Made by a program: the position numbers and the translations under genes. DNA of 12,264 bases from SIG607 sp045590395 (GTDB taxonomy: Bacteria > Bacillota > Clostridia > Oscillospirales > Acutalibacteraceae): positions 1 to 12,264 of the forward strand of contig JAZNQX010000052.1 of assembly GCA_045590395.1 (NCBI GenBank), in the 5' to 3' direction. Shown piece after piece: positions 1 to 7,008 of the stretch. Within the stretch, counting starts at the first letter, position 1, and each line of letters opens with the position of its first letter. Below the pieces are notes generated by a model. The model was not told the DNA's origin. It searched no databases and saw only the letters and a list, made by a program, of their open reading frames with translations.

Positions 1-1116
1 GGTAAACCTGTCAGGGTAACGCCCCTTAGATACGGCGATGCTATAAAGTGGCTTAACAATCAGAAGCAGGGTATACCTGCATATATAACTGTGGATATGA
101 CCACACAGGAGACCACCCTTGTGCGCCTTGATAAAGGCATAAAGTATTCAGAGAGCGAGTATTTTATGCGTGACCTTGCAAGAAAGCTTCGTATTAGTTA
201 TCCCACTAAAATTTTCGGCGATATTTCCTTTGAAATAGATGATGAGGGTACACCCTACTGGGTTGCCTCTACTATAGAATATAAAATAGGTATTTTCAGT
301 GGTGAGGATATTGGCGGCGCCGTGCTCTTTAACGCTCAGACAGGCGAGAGCAAGTACTACGAGGTAGGGGAAATTCCCACCTGGGTTGACCAGGTTTATG
401 ACTCTGATATGGTGCTGACACAACTTGTTTATAACGGTAAATACCGTTCGGGCTGGTTTAACTCTGTTTTCGGACAGCGTGGTGTTCTTCAGCCGACCGA
501 TGGCTATAACTATCTTGCTATTAATGATGACGTGTGGCTTTATACAGGTATAACCTCGGTTACAAGTGATGAATCAAATGTTGGCTTTGTGCTGACTAAC
601 CTTCGTACAAAGGAAACAAAATATTACCCCGTGCCCGGCGCTGAGGAGTATTCGGCTATGAGCTCGGCAGAAGGTCAGGTACAGCATTTAGGCTATAATG
701 CTACCTTCCCATTGCTTCTTAATGTGGCAGACCGCCCCAGCTATTTTATGGCGCTTAAGGACTCTGCAGGTCTTGTTAAAATGTACGCCTTTGTAGATGT
801 TCAGCAGTATCAGATAGTTGGAACGGGCAATACAGTTGAGGAAAGTCAGGCAAATTACCTTGCAAAGCTTAAAAATCAGGATTTAGGCGTTACCGATAAC
901 AGTAGTGAGAAAATCAGCGGTGCGGTAAGCAATATAAGCAGTGTTGTGGTAGATTCTAACACCTGCTATTATATAAAGCTTGACGGCAGTGACAAGGTAT
1001 TTGTTGCCAATATTAAAATAAATCATAATCTGCCCTTCCTTAAAGCAGGGGATACGGTGGAAATAGATTATACCGATGGCGAGCCATGTAATGCAACTTC
1101 TATAATTATAAAATAA
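1..1116 (+). CDS. Conserved protein of unknown function, probably extracytoplasmic; 5' end cut by the window
   Basis: The frame is open from base 1 to the TAA at 1114-1116, giving 371 visible residues; the true start lies upstream. The first in-frame ATG (97 or the GTG at 91) is in the middle of continuous conserved-looking sequence and is not taken as the start. No membrane segment is visible, so any anchor or signal would be in the missing N-terminus. The visible part is rich in Tyr, aromatic and beta-type residues. A module repeats: GAVLFNAQTGESKYYEV (visible residues about 107-123) and GFVLTNLRTKETKYYPV (about 195-211), with a looser third copy around YFMALKDSAGLVKMYAFVD (about 248-266). 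The last ~70 residues look like a separate small beta domain with a GDTVEIDY stretch, perhaps OB-like. From memory it resembles large Clostridia proteins labelled only hypothetical; I cannot verify this or name a function. The repeats recall PepSY-like beta modules, which is speculation. Confidence 0.85.
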   Translation, partial: GKPVRVTPLRYGDAIKWLNNQKQGIPAYITVDMTTQETTLVRLDKGIKYSESEYFMRDLARKLRISYPTKIFGDISFEIDDEGTPYWVASTIEYKIGIFSGEDIGGAVLFNAQTGESKYYEVGEIPTWVDQVYDSDMVLTQLVYNGKYRSGWFNSVFGQRGVLQPTDGYNYLAINDDVWLYTGITSVTSDESNVGFVLTNLRTKETKYYPVPGAEEYSAMSSAEGQVQHLGYNATFPLLLNVADRPSYFMALKDSAGLVKMYAFVDVQQYQIVGTGNTVEESQANYLAKLKNQDLGVTDNSSEKISGAVSNISSVVVDSNTCYYIKLDGSDKVFVANIKINHNLPFLKAGDTVEIDYTDGEPCNATSIIIK

Positions 1117-1122
1117 ATAATT

Positions 1123-1151
1123 CCCTGAAAAAGTAACATACTATTTCAGGG
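1123..1151 (+). promoter_or_regulatory. Hairpin in the intergenic gap, covering the ribosome-binding region of the next gene
   Basis: CCCTGAAA (1123-1130) pairs perfectly with TTTCAGGG (1144-1151). An A.A mismatch is followed by three more pairs (AGT 1132-1134 with ACT 1140-1142) closing a five-base loop. No T-run follows, so it does not look like a normal intrinsic terminator. Its 3' arm holds AGGG, the only Shine-Dalgarno-like sequence for the downstream gene, and the G of the candidate GTG start. It may limit translation of that gene or protect the 3' end of the upstream mRNA; both roles are inference. Confidence 0.5.
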
Positions 1152-1828
1152 TGAATCGGTTGATACTGATAAATTTTGTATCGGCGGCGGTTCCGGCAAT
1201 AATTTTATTTGCCGTCCGCCGTCTTTTATTTGTAGGTGAAGAAACCAGAAGACGAGTGCTTAACGCCTTTTGTATTCTGCTTCTGGTTTTTAATATAGCG
1301 CGTTATACCTTTAATTCTATTGCGCAGGATAGGGTTAAAATACCTGTAGAATTTTCTGCCGTTACCTATTTTGTTCTGCCTATAATAGTGCTTTTAAAGC
1401 TTGACAGAGTAAAGCCTTGGGGCGCTTATGCAGGAATTCTGGCAGGAAGCTGTTATTTCTTAAACGGCATATTTTTGGGTAATAGAGTTTATTTTGGCTA
1501 CCGCCCCATAACCATAGTTACTTCACTTCTTTGCCACGGTATTCTGCTTTTTTGCGGTCTGCTTTTAATAAGCGAAAAAAGGTTCTCAAAATATGCAGGG
1601 TGGATAATAACAGGGGGACTTGTTTTCTCAGCACTTAGAACAATACTACTAAAAAACTGGTTTTACGGAGGCAGGGGTATTTTTATATACGAGCTTTTAT
1701 TTGCATATATCCCTGCACAGCTTTTCGGTAAAAATATAATACCGCTTTATTATCTGCTTCTTTTTATTCTCATAGTGCTGACAATACGGCTTTTTTATCT
1801 TCTTAATAACAAAATGGCAAAAAAATAA
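1151..1828 (+). CDS. Multi-pass membrane protein of unknown function (distantly YwaF/TMEM164-like?)
   Basis: This is a 225-residue, very hydrophobic protein with about seven or eight predicted membrane helices, for example residues 5-23, 38-56, about 72-83, 93-110, 123-142, 150-167 and 200-217, and a basic C-terminal tail. The start is uncertain. GTG at 1151 gives the longest frame but has AGG directly against it; TTG at 1160 has AGGG (1148-1151) eight bases upstream and is more plausible on spacing, losing three residues. The segment IPVEFSAVTYFVLPI and the later SLLCHGILLFCGLLL recall the LP-x-x-x-C-x and H-containing helices of the YwaF/TMEM164 family of small integral membrane proteins, but the match is weak and from memory. 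No catalytic motif is evident. It follows the preceding gene by 34 bases in the same direction and ends inside the shared terminator hairpin, so the pair is probably co-transcribed. Confidence 0.8.
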   Translation: MNRLILINFVSAAVPAIILFAVRRLLFVGEETRRRVLNAFCILLLVFNIARYTFNSIAQDRVKIPVEFSAVTYFVLPIIVLLKLDRVKPWGAYAGILAGSCYFLNGIFLGNRVYFGYRPITIVTSLLCHGILLFCGLLLISEKRFSKYAGWIITGGLVFSALRTILLKNWFYGGRGIFIYELLFAYIPAQLFGKNIIPLYYLLLFILIVLTIRLFYLLNNKMAKK

Positions 1829-1853
1829 ACTGTTCGAAAGAACAGTTTATTTT
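1822..1853. terminator. Bidirectional intrinsic terminator between convergent genes
   Basis: A perfect 14-base-pair stem (1822-1835 with 1840-1853) closes a GAAA tetraloop. Read on the minus strand the stem is followed by TTTTTTT-rich sequence, and on the plus strand by TTTATTTTAG within and after the 3' arm, so it can stop transcription from both sides. The TAA stop of the plus-strand membrane protein (1826-1828) lies in the stem, and the stop of the minus-strand symporter is at 1857-1859. It is the first convincing terminator downstream of the whole rimP-to-symporter gene train. Confidence 0.85.
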
Positions 1854-1856
1854 AGT

Positions 1857-3212
1857 TTAAACCTTTACAATTCCAAACGCTTCGAGTACCGAGAAGCCTA
1901 AAATAAGAATTATACAGATAGGTGCGATATATCTTATAATAACCGAGAACAGTTTTTTCTGTTTAAATGCGGCTGAAAGCTCTGCCTCTTCTATAAGGGC
2001 TTTCGGCTTAATTACATATCCTACGAAAATGCAGGTAAGCAGGGCAACGATAGGCATAAGAACGCTATTGCTGATGAAATCAAAGAAATCAAGGAAGGCA
2101 AAGCCTAAAATCTTAATATCAGCCCATACTCTGTTTCCAAGGGATGAGGGAAGACCTAAAAGCACACAGCCGATAAACACAATAAGGCAGGTTGTTTTGC
2201 GGTTAAGCTTTGTTTTATCGCAAACTACCGAAACAACGGTTTCCATAAGGGAAATTGATGAGGTAAGGGCGGCAAATAAAACCATAAGGAAGAATATGAT
2301 ACCGATAATAGTACCGCCGGGCATACTCTCAAATACCTTAGGCAGAGTAATAAACATAAGGGAAGGGCCCTTGCTAAGAGCTTCTTCGCTTCCGCCAGAG
2401 AAGGAGAATACGGCAGGAACTATCATAAGACCTGCAAGGAAAGCAACGCCTGTATCAAAAATTTCAACCTGATGAACAGAGGAAGCAACATTTACATCCT
2501 TTTTCATATAAGAACCGTAGGTTATCATAATACCCATCGCAAGACTCATAGAGTAGAAAAGCTGTCCGAGAGCCGCAAGTACGGTAGTAACAGAAAAATG
2601 GCTGAAATTAGGGGTTATGTAGTAAAGAACACCCTCAAAGGCACCCGGCATACAGGCTGAATAAATAGCAATGAACAGGGTTAGCACAACTAATATGGGC
2701 ATCATTATTTTACTTGCTTTTTCAATGCCCTTTTCAACACCGAAAAGAACAATAAGGGCTGTTATGCCTATAAAAAGCAGGAACCAACCGATAGGCTCAT
2801 AAACCTCACCGATAAAGCCGGTGAAATAGCCGTCGTTTGCTGCAGCCTTTGCATCACCTGTTATGAAAGCAAAAAAATACTTAAATATCCATCCGCCTAT
2901 TACAGAGTAGTAGGGGAGAATAATAATAGGCACAAGAGAGGCAAGCCAACCGATAAAAGACCACTTTTTACTTAGTGCGCCAAAAGCGTTAATGGCACTC
3001 TGACCTGTTTTTCTGCCTATGAGGATTTCAGCACAGGAAAGGGCAAAGCCAAAGGTGATAACAAGCACAAGGTATGTAAGTAAAAACATACCACCGCCGT
3101 GCTTTGCGGCAAGATAGGGGAAGCGCCAGATGTTACCAAGGCCTACTGCTGAACCTGCTGTAGCAAGAACAAAGCCAAGCTTACCCGAAAAACTACTGCG
3201 TTTTGATTCCAT
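1857..3212 (-). CDS. Sodium-dependent transporter, NSS/SNF family (LeuT/MhsT-like)
   Basis: This 451-residue protein is a secondary transporter that uses the sodium gradient to import amino acids or related amines; the substrate cannot be read from sequence. The signature AGSAVGLGNIWRFPY spans residues 19-33 and keeps even LeuT numbering: Ala22 and Asn27 (sodium site 1), the unwound Gly24-Leu25-Gly26 stretch and gating Arg30. TM3 carries the YY pair (101-102), TM6 has FYSMS (219-223) in place of LeuT FTLS-type residues, and TM8 has LTSSIS (316-321), sodium site 2. Asp253 in TM7 (IFDTG) sits where bacterial chloride-independent members have an acidic residue. About 11 helices fit the common bacterial form. 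Start ATG at 3210-3212 has GAAAGG about nine bases upstream. It is the last gene of the minus-strand train, 15 bases after the PHP gene and just before the terminator. Confidence 0.95.
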   Translation of the reverse strand: MESKRSSFSGKLGFVLATAGSAVGLGNIWRFPYLAAKHGGGMFLLTYLVLVITFGFALSCAEILIGRKTGQSAINAFGALSKKWSFIGWLASLVPIIILPYYSVIGGWIFKYFFAFITGDAKAAANDGYFTGFIGEVYEPIGWFLLFIGITALIVLFGVEKGIEKASKIMMPILVVLTLFIAIYSACMPGAFEGVLYYITPNFSHFSVTTVLAALGQLFYSMSLAMGIMITYGSYMKKDVNVASSVHQVEIFDTGVAFLAGLMIVPAVFSFSGGSEEALSKGPSLMFITLPKVFESMPGGTIIGIIFFLMVLFAALTSSISLMETVVSVVCDKTKLNRKTTCLIVFIGCVLLGLPSSLGNRVWADIKILGFAFLDFFDFISNSVLMPIVALLTCIFVGYVIKPKALIEEAELSAAFKQKKLFSVIIRYIAPICIILILGFSVLEAFGIVKV

Positions 3213-3227
3213 AAACTCAAACCTTTC

Positions 3228-3896
3228 TTATAAAAATTTTTTCTCTATTTCTAAACTGTTGTTTTTTAATTCCTCTGCAAAATCATTTATGCAGGTAAAT
3301 TTTTTCTTAGATTTTACTGCACCCAGAGGATTTTTGTTTATATTGTGGATATCACTACCTGCAACTGTTGGCAGTGAGAGCATTTGTGCATAGCAAAGTG
3401 CTCTGCGGTTTGCCTCGTCCGGCTGACTGGCATTAAATACCTCTACCGCGTCAATATGGTCGGGGAAAAGACGAACAAGGTCAATTTTATCTCTGAAGGG
3501 ATGGGCGTGGACTATGGTAGCACCGTCTTTTCGTGCAATATTTAAAAATTCTACAGGTGACCATTTCATTATTTCGGGATGGCTTATCAGCCACTCTTTA
3601 TCAAGCCCATAGGTCAGCAGATGACACCAGCCATAGCTGTACTCAAAACCGAAAAATACATCAAGACCCACCTTGTCACCTTCAGCCTTTGCAATTTCAT
3701 ATCCCTTGCAAAAGTCGTTTATCTGCTGCTCCCAACTAAGCGTGGTATCAACGGTTGTGTTACCGTTTAAAAAGTGGTCGGTAATAAAAAGTCCCTGATA
3801 TCCAAGGTCTTTAAATAATTTAACATATTCTGCGGCTGTGCTGGTGCCGCATTTACTGCCTTCTGATGTGTGGCAGTGGATTTCGTATAGGTACAT
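3228..3896 (-). CDS. PHP-domain metal-dependent phosphoesterase
   Basis: The 222-residue protein is a compact, stand-alone PHP domain, the fold of TrpH/RNase AM-type phosphoesterases and polymerase-associated exonuclease domains. Expected metal ligands are present in order: His7 and His9 (HCHTS), Asp40-His41 (ITDH), Glu85 (FEYSYG), His92, His130 and His132 (VHAHP), and Asp182 and His184 (GSDIH). Members hydrolyse phosphate esters such as 5'-nucleotide ends or 3',5'-bisphosphates; which substrate applies here is unknown. The ATG overlaps the ribF stop by one base (TAATG), with AAGGA six bases upstream, so translation is probably coupled to ribF. Its place behind NrnA, which acts on nanoRNA and pAp, makes a nucleotide-related role attractive but unproven. 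Histidinol phosphatase (HisK-like) is possible but no his genes are nearby. Confidence 0.92.
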   Translation of the reverse strand: MYLYEIHCHTSEGSKCGTSTAAEYVKLFKDLGYQGLFITDHFLNGNTTVDTTLSWEQQINDFCKGYEIAKAEGDKVGLDVFFGFEYSYGWCHLLTYGLDKEWLISHPEIMKWSPVEFLNIARKDGATIVHAHPFRDKIDLVRLFPDHIDAVEVFNASQPDEANRRALCYAQMLSLPTVAGSDIHNINKNPLGAVKSKKKFTCINDFAEELKNNSLEIEKKFL

Positions 3897-4765
3897 TATT
3901 TTTCCTTCTTTATATTTTTAAGGATTTCTTTTTTGTCACTTTCAATAGCATCTTTAAGCTCAGTAAGTGAAGAAAAGCTTTTTTCCTCTCTTATAAACTT
4001 TAAAAGCTTTACAGTAATATATTTACCGTAAAGGTCGCCACTGAAACCTAAAATATTAGTTTCGCATATAGGTTTTTTTACGGGAAAGGTGGGGCGAATG
4101 CCAATGTTTGTCATACCGTAAAAGGTTTTGTCCTTTATAGTAACACTTGACATATAAACGCCGAATTTCACCATTGCCGCATTATCGGGGAAATACTGAT
4201 TTATGGTGGGGAAATCCATTTCACTGCCTCTTTTATCCCCGTGTATAACCTTTGCCCTTATAGAAAAACCGTCGGGCAAAAGGGAAGCGGCCTTTTCGGT
4301 TTCACCGTTTTTAAGTAAATTCCTGATAGAAGTGCTGGAAACCGTTTCGCCGTTTACCTTAACCTTGTCAATTACTTTTAAGGCAATACCGCTTTCCTCA
4401 CATAGCTTTTTTAAAAGAACTGTATCACCCGTACCGCCCTTGCCAAAGGAGTAATTATAACCACACACAATAAGGGCTGGGGAATATTTAAGCTTTATTT
4501 CCTCAAAAAAAGCCTGAGGGGAAAGGTCTTTTACTTTTTCAAAATCAATATAATCAATTTGCTTAATACCTGCTTCTTTAATAAGGTGGGTTTTTGTTTT
4601 TTCATCGGTTAAAACAATGTTTTTATCTGAAAAAAAGCATTTTGGCGGCACCCTGAAGGCAACAACTACAGGTTTTAAACCACTGTTTACCGCCGCCTTT
4701 AGAACTGCCATATGACCGGCATGGACACCGTCAAAGGTACCAAGGGCAACAGCCGTTTTGTTCAT
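3896..4765 (-). CDS. ribF: Bifunctional riboflavin kinase / FMN adenylyltransferase
   Basis: RibF phosphorylates riboflavin to FMN and adenylates FMN to FAD in the cytoplasm. The N-terminal nucleotidyltransferase domain shows GTFDGVHAGH (residues 9-18), CGYNYSFGKGGTGD (about 101-114) and SSTSIRNLL. The C-terminal kinase domain shows IHGDKRGSEMDFPTIN (about 174-189), GVY, NIGIRPTF and ETNILGFSGDLYG; Glu235 of ETN is the expected catalytic base. The protein is 289 residues, slightly shorter than the usual ~310. I start it at ATG 4763-4765 because AAGGAG (4774-4779) is eight bases upstream; a GTG at 4772-4774 would add three residues but overlaps that site. Six to 15 bases separate it from truB, and the stop overlaps the PHP start. 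No FMN riboswitch is visible upstream, so expression follows the operon. Confidence 0.96.
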   Translation of the reverse strand: MNKTAVALGTFDGVHAGHMAVLKAAVNSGLKPVVVAFRVPPKCFFSDKNIVLTDEKTKTHLIKEAGIKQIDYIDFEKVKDLSPQAFFEEIKLKYSPALIVCGYNYSFGKGGTGDTVLLKKLCEESGIALKVIDKVKVNGETVSSTSIRNLLKNGETEKAASLLPDGFSIRAKVIHGDKRGSEMDFPTINQYFPDNAAMVKFGVYMSSVTIKDKTFYGMTNIGIRPTFPVKKPICETNILGFSGDLYGKYITVKLLKFIREEKSFSSLTELKDAIESDKKEILKNIKKEK

Positions 4766-4773
4766 GTCGGTCA

Positions 4774-4779
4774 CTCCTT
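4774..4779 (-). promoter_or_regulatory. Ribosome-binding site that decides the ribF start
   Basis: AAGGAG on the minus strand lies eight bases before ATG 4763-4765 and abuts the upstream GTG codon, which it therefore cannot serve. It sits directly after the truB stop codon. Confidence 0.75.
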
Positions 4780-4780
4780 A

Positions 4781-5668
4781 TCATTTTAAAATAGGGTTTA
4801 TAAGGCATTTAATTTGTATTTCTTTGTTAATATCGTCTGCATACCCAATGCCTATAAAGGTATCATCATATTTTACGCGGTAAAAACTGTCGGCAATAAT
4901 GTCACCGTTAAGTCGTTCAAAGGACAGCTTTCCGCCGTTTGAAAAGCGGACAGCCTGTTTTTTTGTAACATAAATGCAGGGCAGATGCGCCACCGCCAGT
5001 TCTTCACTTAAAAGATAATTTTCTATATTTTCTCCGTTTACAGCCTCAATATCCACACACTCGCTGAGATTAAAGGGGCCGGTAGCGGTACGGACAAGAC
5101 CGCTCATAGCGGCACCGCAAGAGAGAAATTCACCTATATCTCTGCAAAGAGAGCGTATATATGTGCCCTTAGAGCAGTGAACCTCAATTTTAAAGCTTAA
5201 ATCGTCATTAAATTCTAAAAGCTTTATTGAGTAAATAGTTATTTCTCTTGCCTGCACCTCTACCTCTTTGCCTGCGCGGGCAAGCTTATAAAGGGGAACA
5301 CCGTCCTTCTTTATAGCCGAAAAGACAGGCGGAATTTGTAGCTGTTTGCCTGTAAATTTATCTATGGCGCAAAGCAAATCTTCTTTGCTGAAAGAGGGGG
5401 TGCACTCGCTTAAAACATTACCTGTGGTATCAAGAGTATCGGTGGTAATACCTGTTTTAACCGTAGCGATATACCGCTTGTCCGCATTTAAAAGATATGG
5501 GGTAAGTGAGGTGGCTCTGCCGATTAAAACGGGAAGCACACCTGTAGCTATAGGGTCAAGTGTTCCGGTATGGCCCACTTTTTTTGTGTTTGCGGCACGT
5601 CTTACCATTGCCACAGCCTTAAAAGAGGTTATATCTTTTGGCTTATTTATCAGAAGAAGTCCCTGCAT
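4781..5668 (-). CDS. truB: tRNA pseudouridine(55) synthase
   Basis: TruB isomerises U55 in the T-psi-C loop of elongator tRNAs. The start MQGLLLINKPKDITSF, the core GHTGTLDPIATGVLPVLIG with catalytic Asp38, YKLARAGKEVE, and CSKGTYIRSLCRDIG are all classic family motifs in the right order. At 295 residues it is of normal length; the region after about residue 230 (AVRFSNGGKL onwards) fits the C-terminal PUA-like domain that helps bind the tRNA. The ATG at 5666-5668 has GGAGG (5675-5679) six bases upstream, inside the 3' end of nrnA, and the two genes overlap by 26 bases in different frames, which suggests coupled translation. No anomalies were seen. Confidence 0.97.
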   Translation of the reverse strand: MQGLLLINKPKDITSFKAVAMVRRAANTKKVGHTGTLDPIATGVLPVLIGRATSLTPYLLNADKRYIATVKTGITTDTLDTTGNVLSECTPSFSKEDLLCAIDKFTGKQLQIPPVFSAIKKDGVPLYKLARAGKEVEVQAREITIYSIKLLEFNDDLSFKIEVHCSKGTYIRSLCRDIGEFLSCGAAMSGLVRTATGPFNLSECVDIEAVNGENIENYLLSEELAVAHLPCIYVTKKQAVRFSNGGKLSFERLNGDIIADSFYRVKYDDTFIGIGYADDINKEIQIKCLINPILK

Positions 5669-6656
5669 AGCTTTCCTCCAAGGCTTTTTCTATTACCTGT
5701 AAGATTTGCTTTTTGACCGTTTTTATGTCACCGTTTAGTATACAGCCTGCCGCATTCTGATGACCGCCGCCACCAAGACATTTGCAAATTTCAGAGGCAT
5801 TAAGGGGAGGATAGGTGCGAAGTGATATTTTAAAGCTTCCGTCCTCTTTTTCCTTTACCGAAACACCTGCAAGTACGCCCTCCACAGAGCGTGAAATTAC
5901 TGCAACGCCCTCAAGGTCGTTATCAGTACAGCCTGTTTTTTCCTTCATTGCATTGGTGGCTGTAAGCAGCATACATTTGCCGTCAAAATGAAACTCTGCG
6001 CTGTCCAGCACCATTCTTTCAAGCTCTATTCTACCTCTGGACTTGGTGTCAAACATAATACGGCTGATTTCGGCAGGGTTTATATCAAAGCAGTAAAGCT
6101 CTGCCGCAATTTTATGTGTTTTTGCCGTAACATTTGAGTATTTAAAGGAGCCTGTATCGGTGGAAATACCTGTATAAAGCGCCGCCGCAGAAATATTGTC
6201 AAGCTTTATCTGCATAGTGCAAAGTATATCGTAAATACACTCGCAACAAGCCGCCGCAGTGCTGTCCAGATAAAGATTTTTTGAGTAATGCGTATTCGAA
6301 ATATGGTGGTCAATACAAAGGTCTATTTTACCTGCAAATTCTTCTGACAAAGAGCCAAGTAAAATTAAATCGGCTGTGTCCACCGCAATAACGGTTTTGT
6401 AGTCTATTTCTTTGTTTTCAAAGTGTGAGGTGAAATAGCTGTATTTATTTGGTATTTCGTCGGCGCATTTTATCATACACTTTTTGCCTATAGATTTAAG
6501 TCCCATAGCCAGCGCATAGCCTGAGCCAAGGGTATCACCGTCGGGGGTGGCGTGACAAAGAATAAGGTAGTCGTCGTGAAGCTTTAAAAATTCACAAACA
6601 CTGTCAAGGTTTAATTCTTTGCAGGAGTTTTCAGAACAAAATTCAGTTTTATTCAT
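5643..6656 (-). CDS. nrnA: DHH/DHHA1 phosphoesterase, bifunctional nanoRNase / pAp phosphatase
   Basis: NrnA-type enzymes degrade 2-5 nt RNAs left by other RNases and dephosphorylate pAp. Numbered from ATG 6654-6656 the protein has 337 residues: CHATPDGDTLGSG (His35, Asp39, Asp41), IAVDTAD (Asp93), the CIDHHISN triad (Asp116-His117-His118), TGISTDTGSF (Asp167) and the DHHA1 substrate-binding loop LGGGGHQNAAG (about 295-304). The longer frame starts with TTG at 6677; I prefer the ATG because GGTGAG (6661-6666) is four bases upstream. That ATG overlaps the rbfA stop as ATGAATAA. Position between rbfA and truB is common in Clostridia. Sequence cannot separate NrnA from related family members (such as NrnB or c-di-AMP linear-product phosphodiesterases), but size and lack of membrane or PAS domains favour NrnA. 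Confidence 0.92.
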   Translation of the reverse strand: MNKTEFCSENSCKELNLDSVCEFLKLHDDYLILCHATPDGDTLGSGYALAMGLKSIGKKCMIKCADEIPNKYSYFTSHFENKEIDYKTVIAVDTADLILLGSLSEEFAGKIDLCIDHHISNTHYSKNLYLDSTAAACCECIYDILCTMQIKLDNISAAALYTGISTDTGSFKYSNVTAKTHKIAAELYCFDINPAEISRIMFDTKSRGRIELERMVLDSAEFHFDGKCMLLTATNAMKEKTGCTDNDLEGVAVISRSVEGVLAGVSVKEKEDGSFKISLRTYPPLNASEICKCLGGGGHQNAAGCILNGDIKTVKKQILQVIEKALEESYAGTSSDK

Positions 6657-7008
6657 CTGACTCACCGCCCGACTCAAAAGAATCTATTATAGAGGAAATA
6701 TGGGCGCTGAAAGCAATAGAATCATCAGCCACAAAACGCACCTCAGGCACCTTGCGCATTTTAACTCTGCTGCCAAGCTCACGGCGGATATAACCTGCCG
6801 CGCCCTTTAGCGCCTTAACCGACGAATCGGTCATTTCTTTTCCCTCAATAGCGCTTACATAAAAGGTAGCATAGGATAAATCGTTAGTTACCTGCACCTT
6901 TATAATGCTTAGCATTTTACTTACTCTGGGGTCTTTGATATCGCGAAGAATATCAGCCATTGCAATACGGACATCAGAGGTTATTCTGTCAATTTTATAA
7001 CCCGCCAT
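6649..7008 (-). CDS. rbfA: 30S ribosome-binding factor A
   Basis: RbfA is a small KH-like protein that binds immature 30S subunits near helix 1 of 16S rRNA and assists late maturation. The 119-residue product has the family hallmarks: YKIDRITSDVRIAMADIL near the start, IKDPRVSKMLSIIKVQVTNDLSYATFYVS, and the helix GAAGYIRRELGSRVKMRKVPEVRF with the conserved RxxL-like and P-x-x-x-F segments. The length is normal. The start ATG 7006-7008 overlaps the infB stop by one base (TGATG), with GAGGAG about 11 bases upstream inside infB. In Bacillus subtilis a ylxP gene separates infB and rbfA; it is absent here. Confidence 0.96.
   Translation of the reverse strand: MAGYKIDRITSDVRIAMADILRDIKDPRVSKMLSIIKVQVTNDLSYATFYVSAIEGKEMTDSSVKALKGAAGYIRRELGSRVKMRKVPEVRFVADDSIAFSAHISSIIDSFESGGESDE

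Noticed and set aside
4766..4800. An FMN riboswitch or other RNA sensor ahead of ribF
   Set aside because: Only about 15 bases separate truB and ribF and no conserved riboswitch core is visible; ribF follows the operon promoter.
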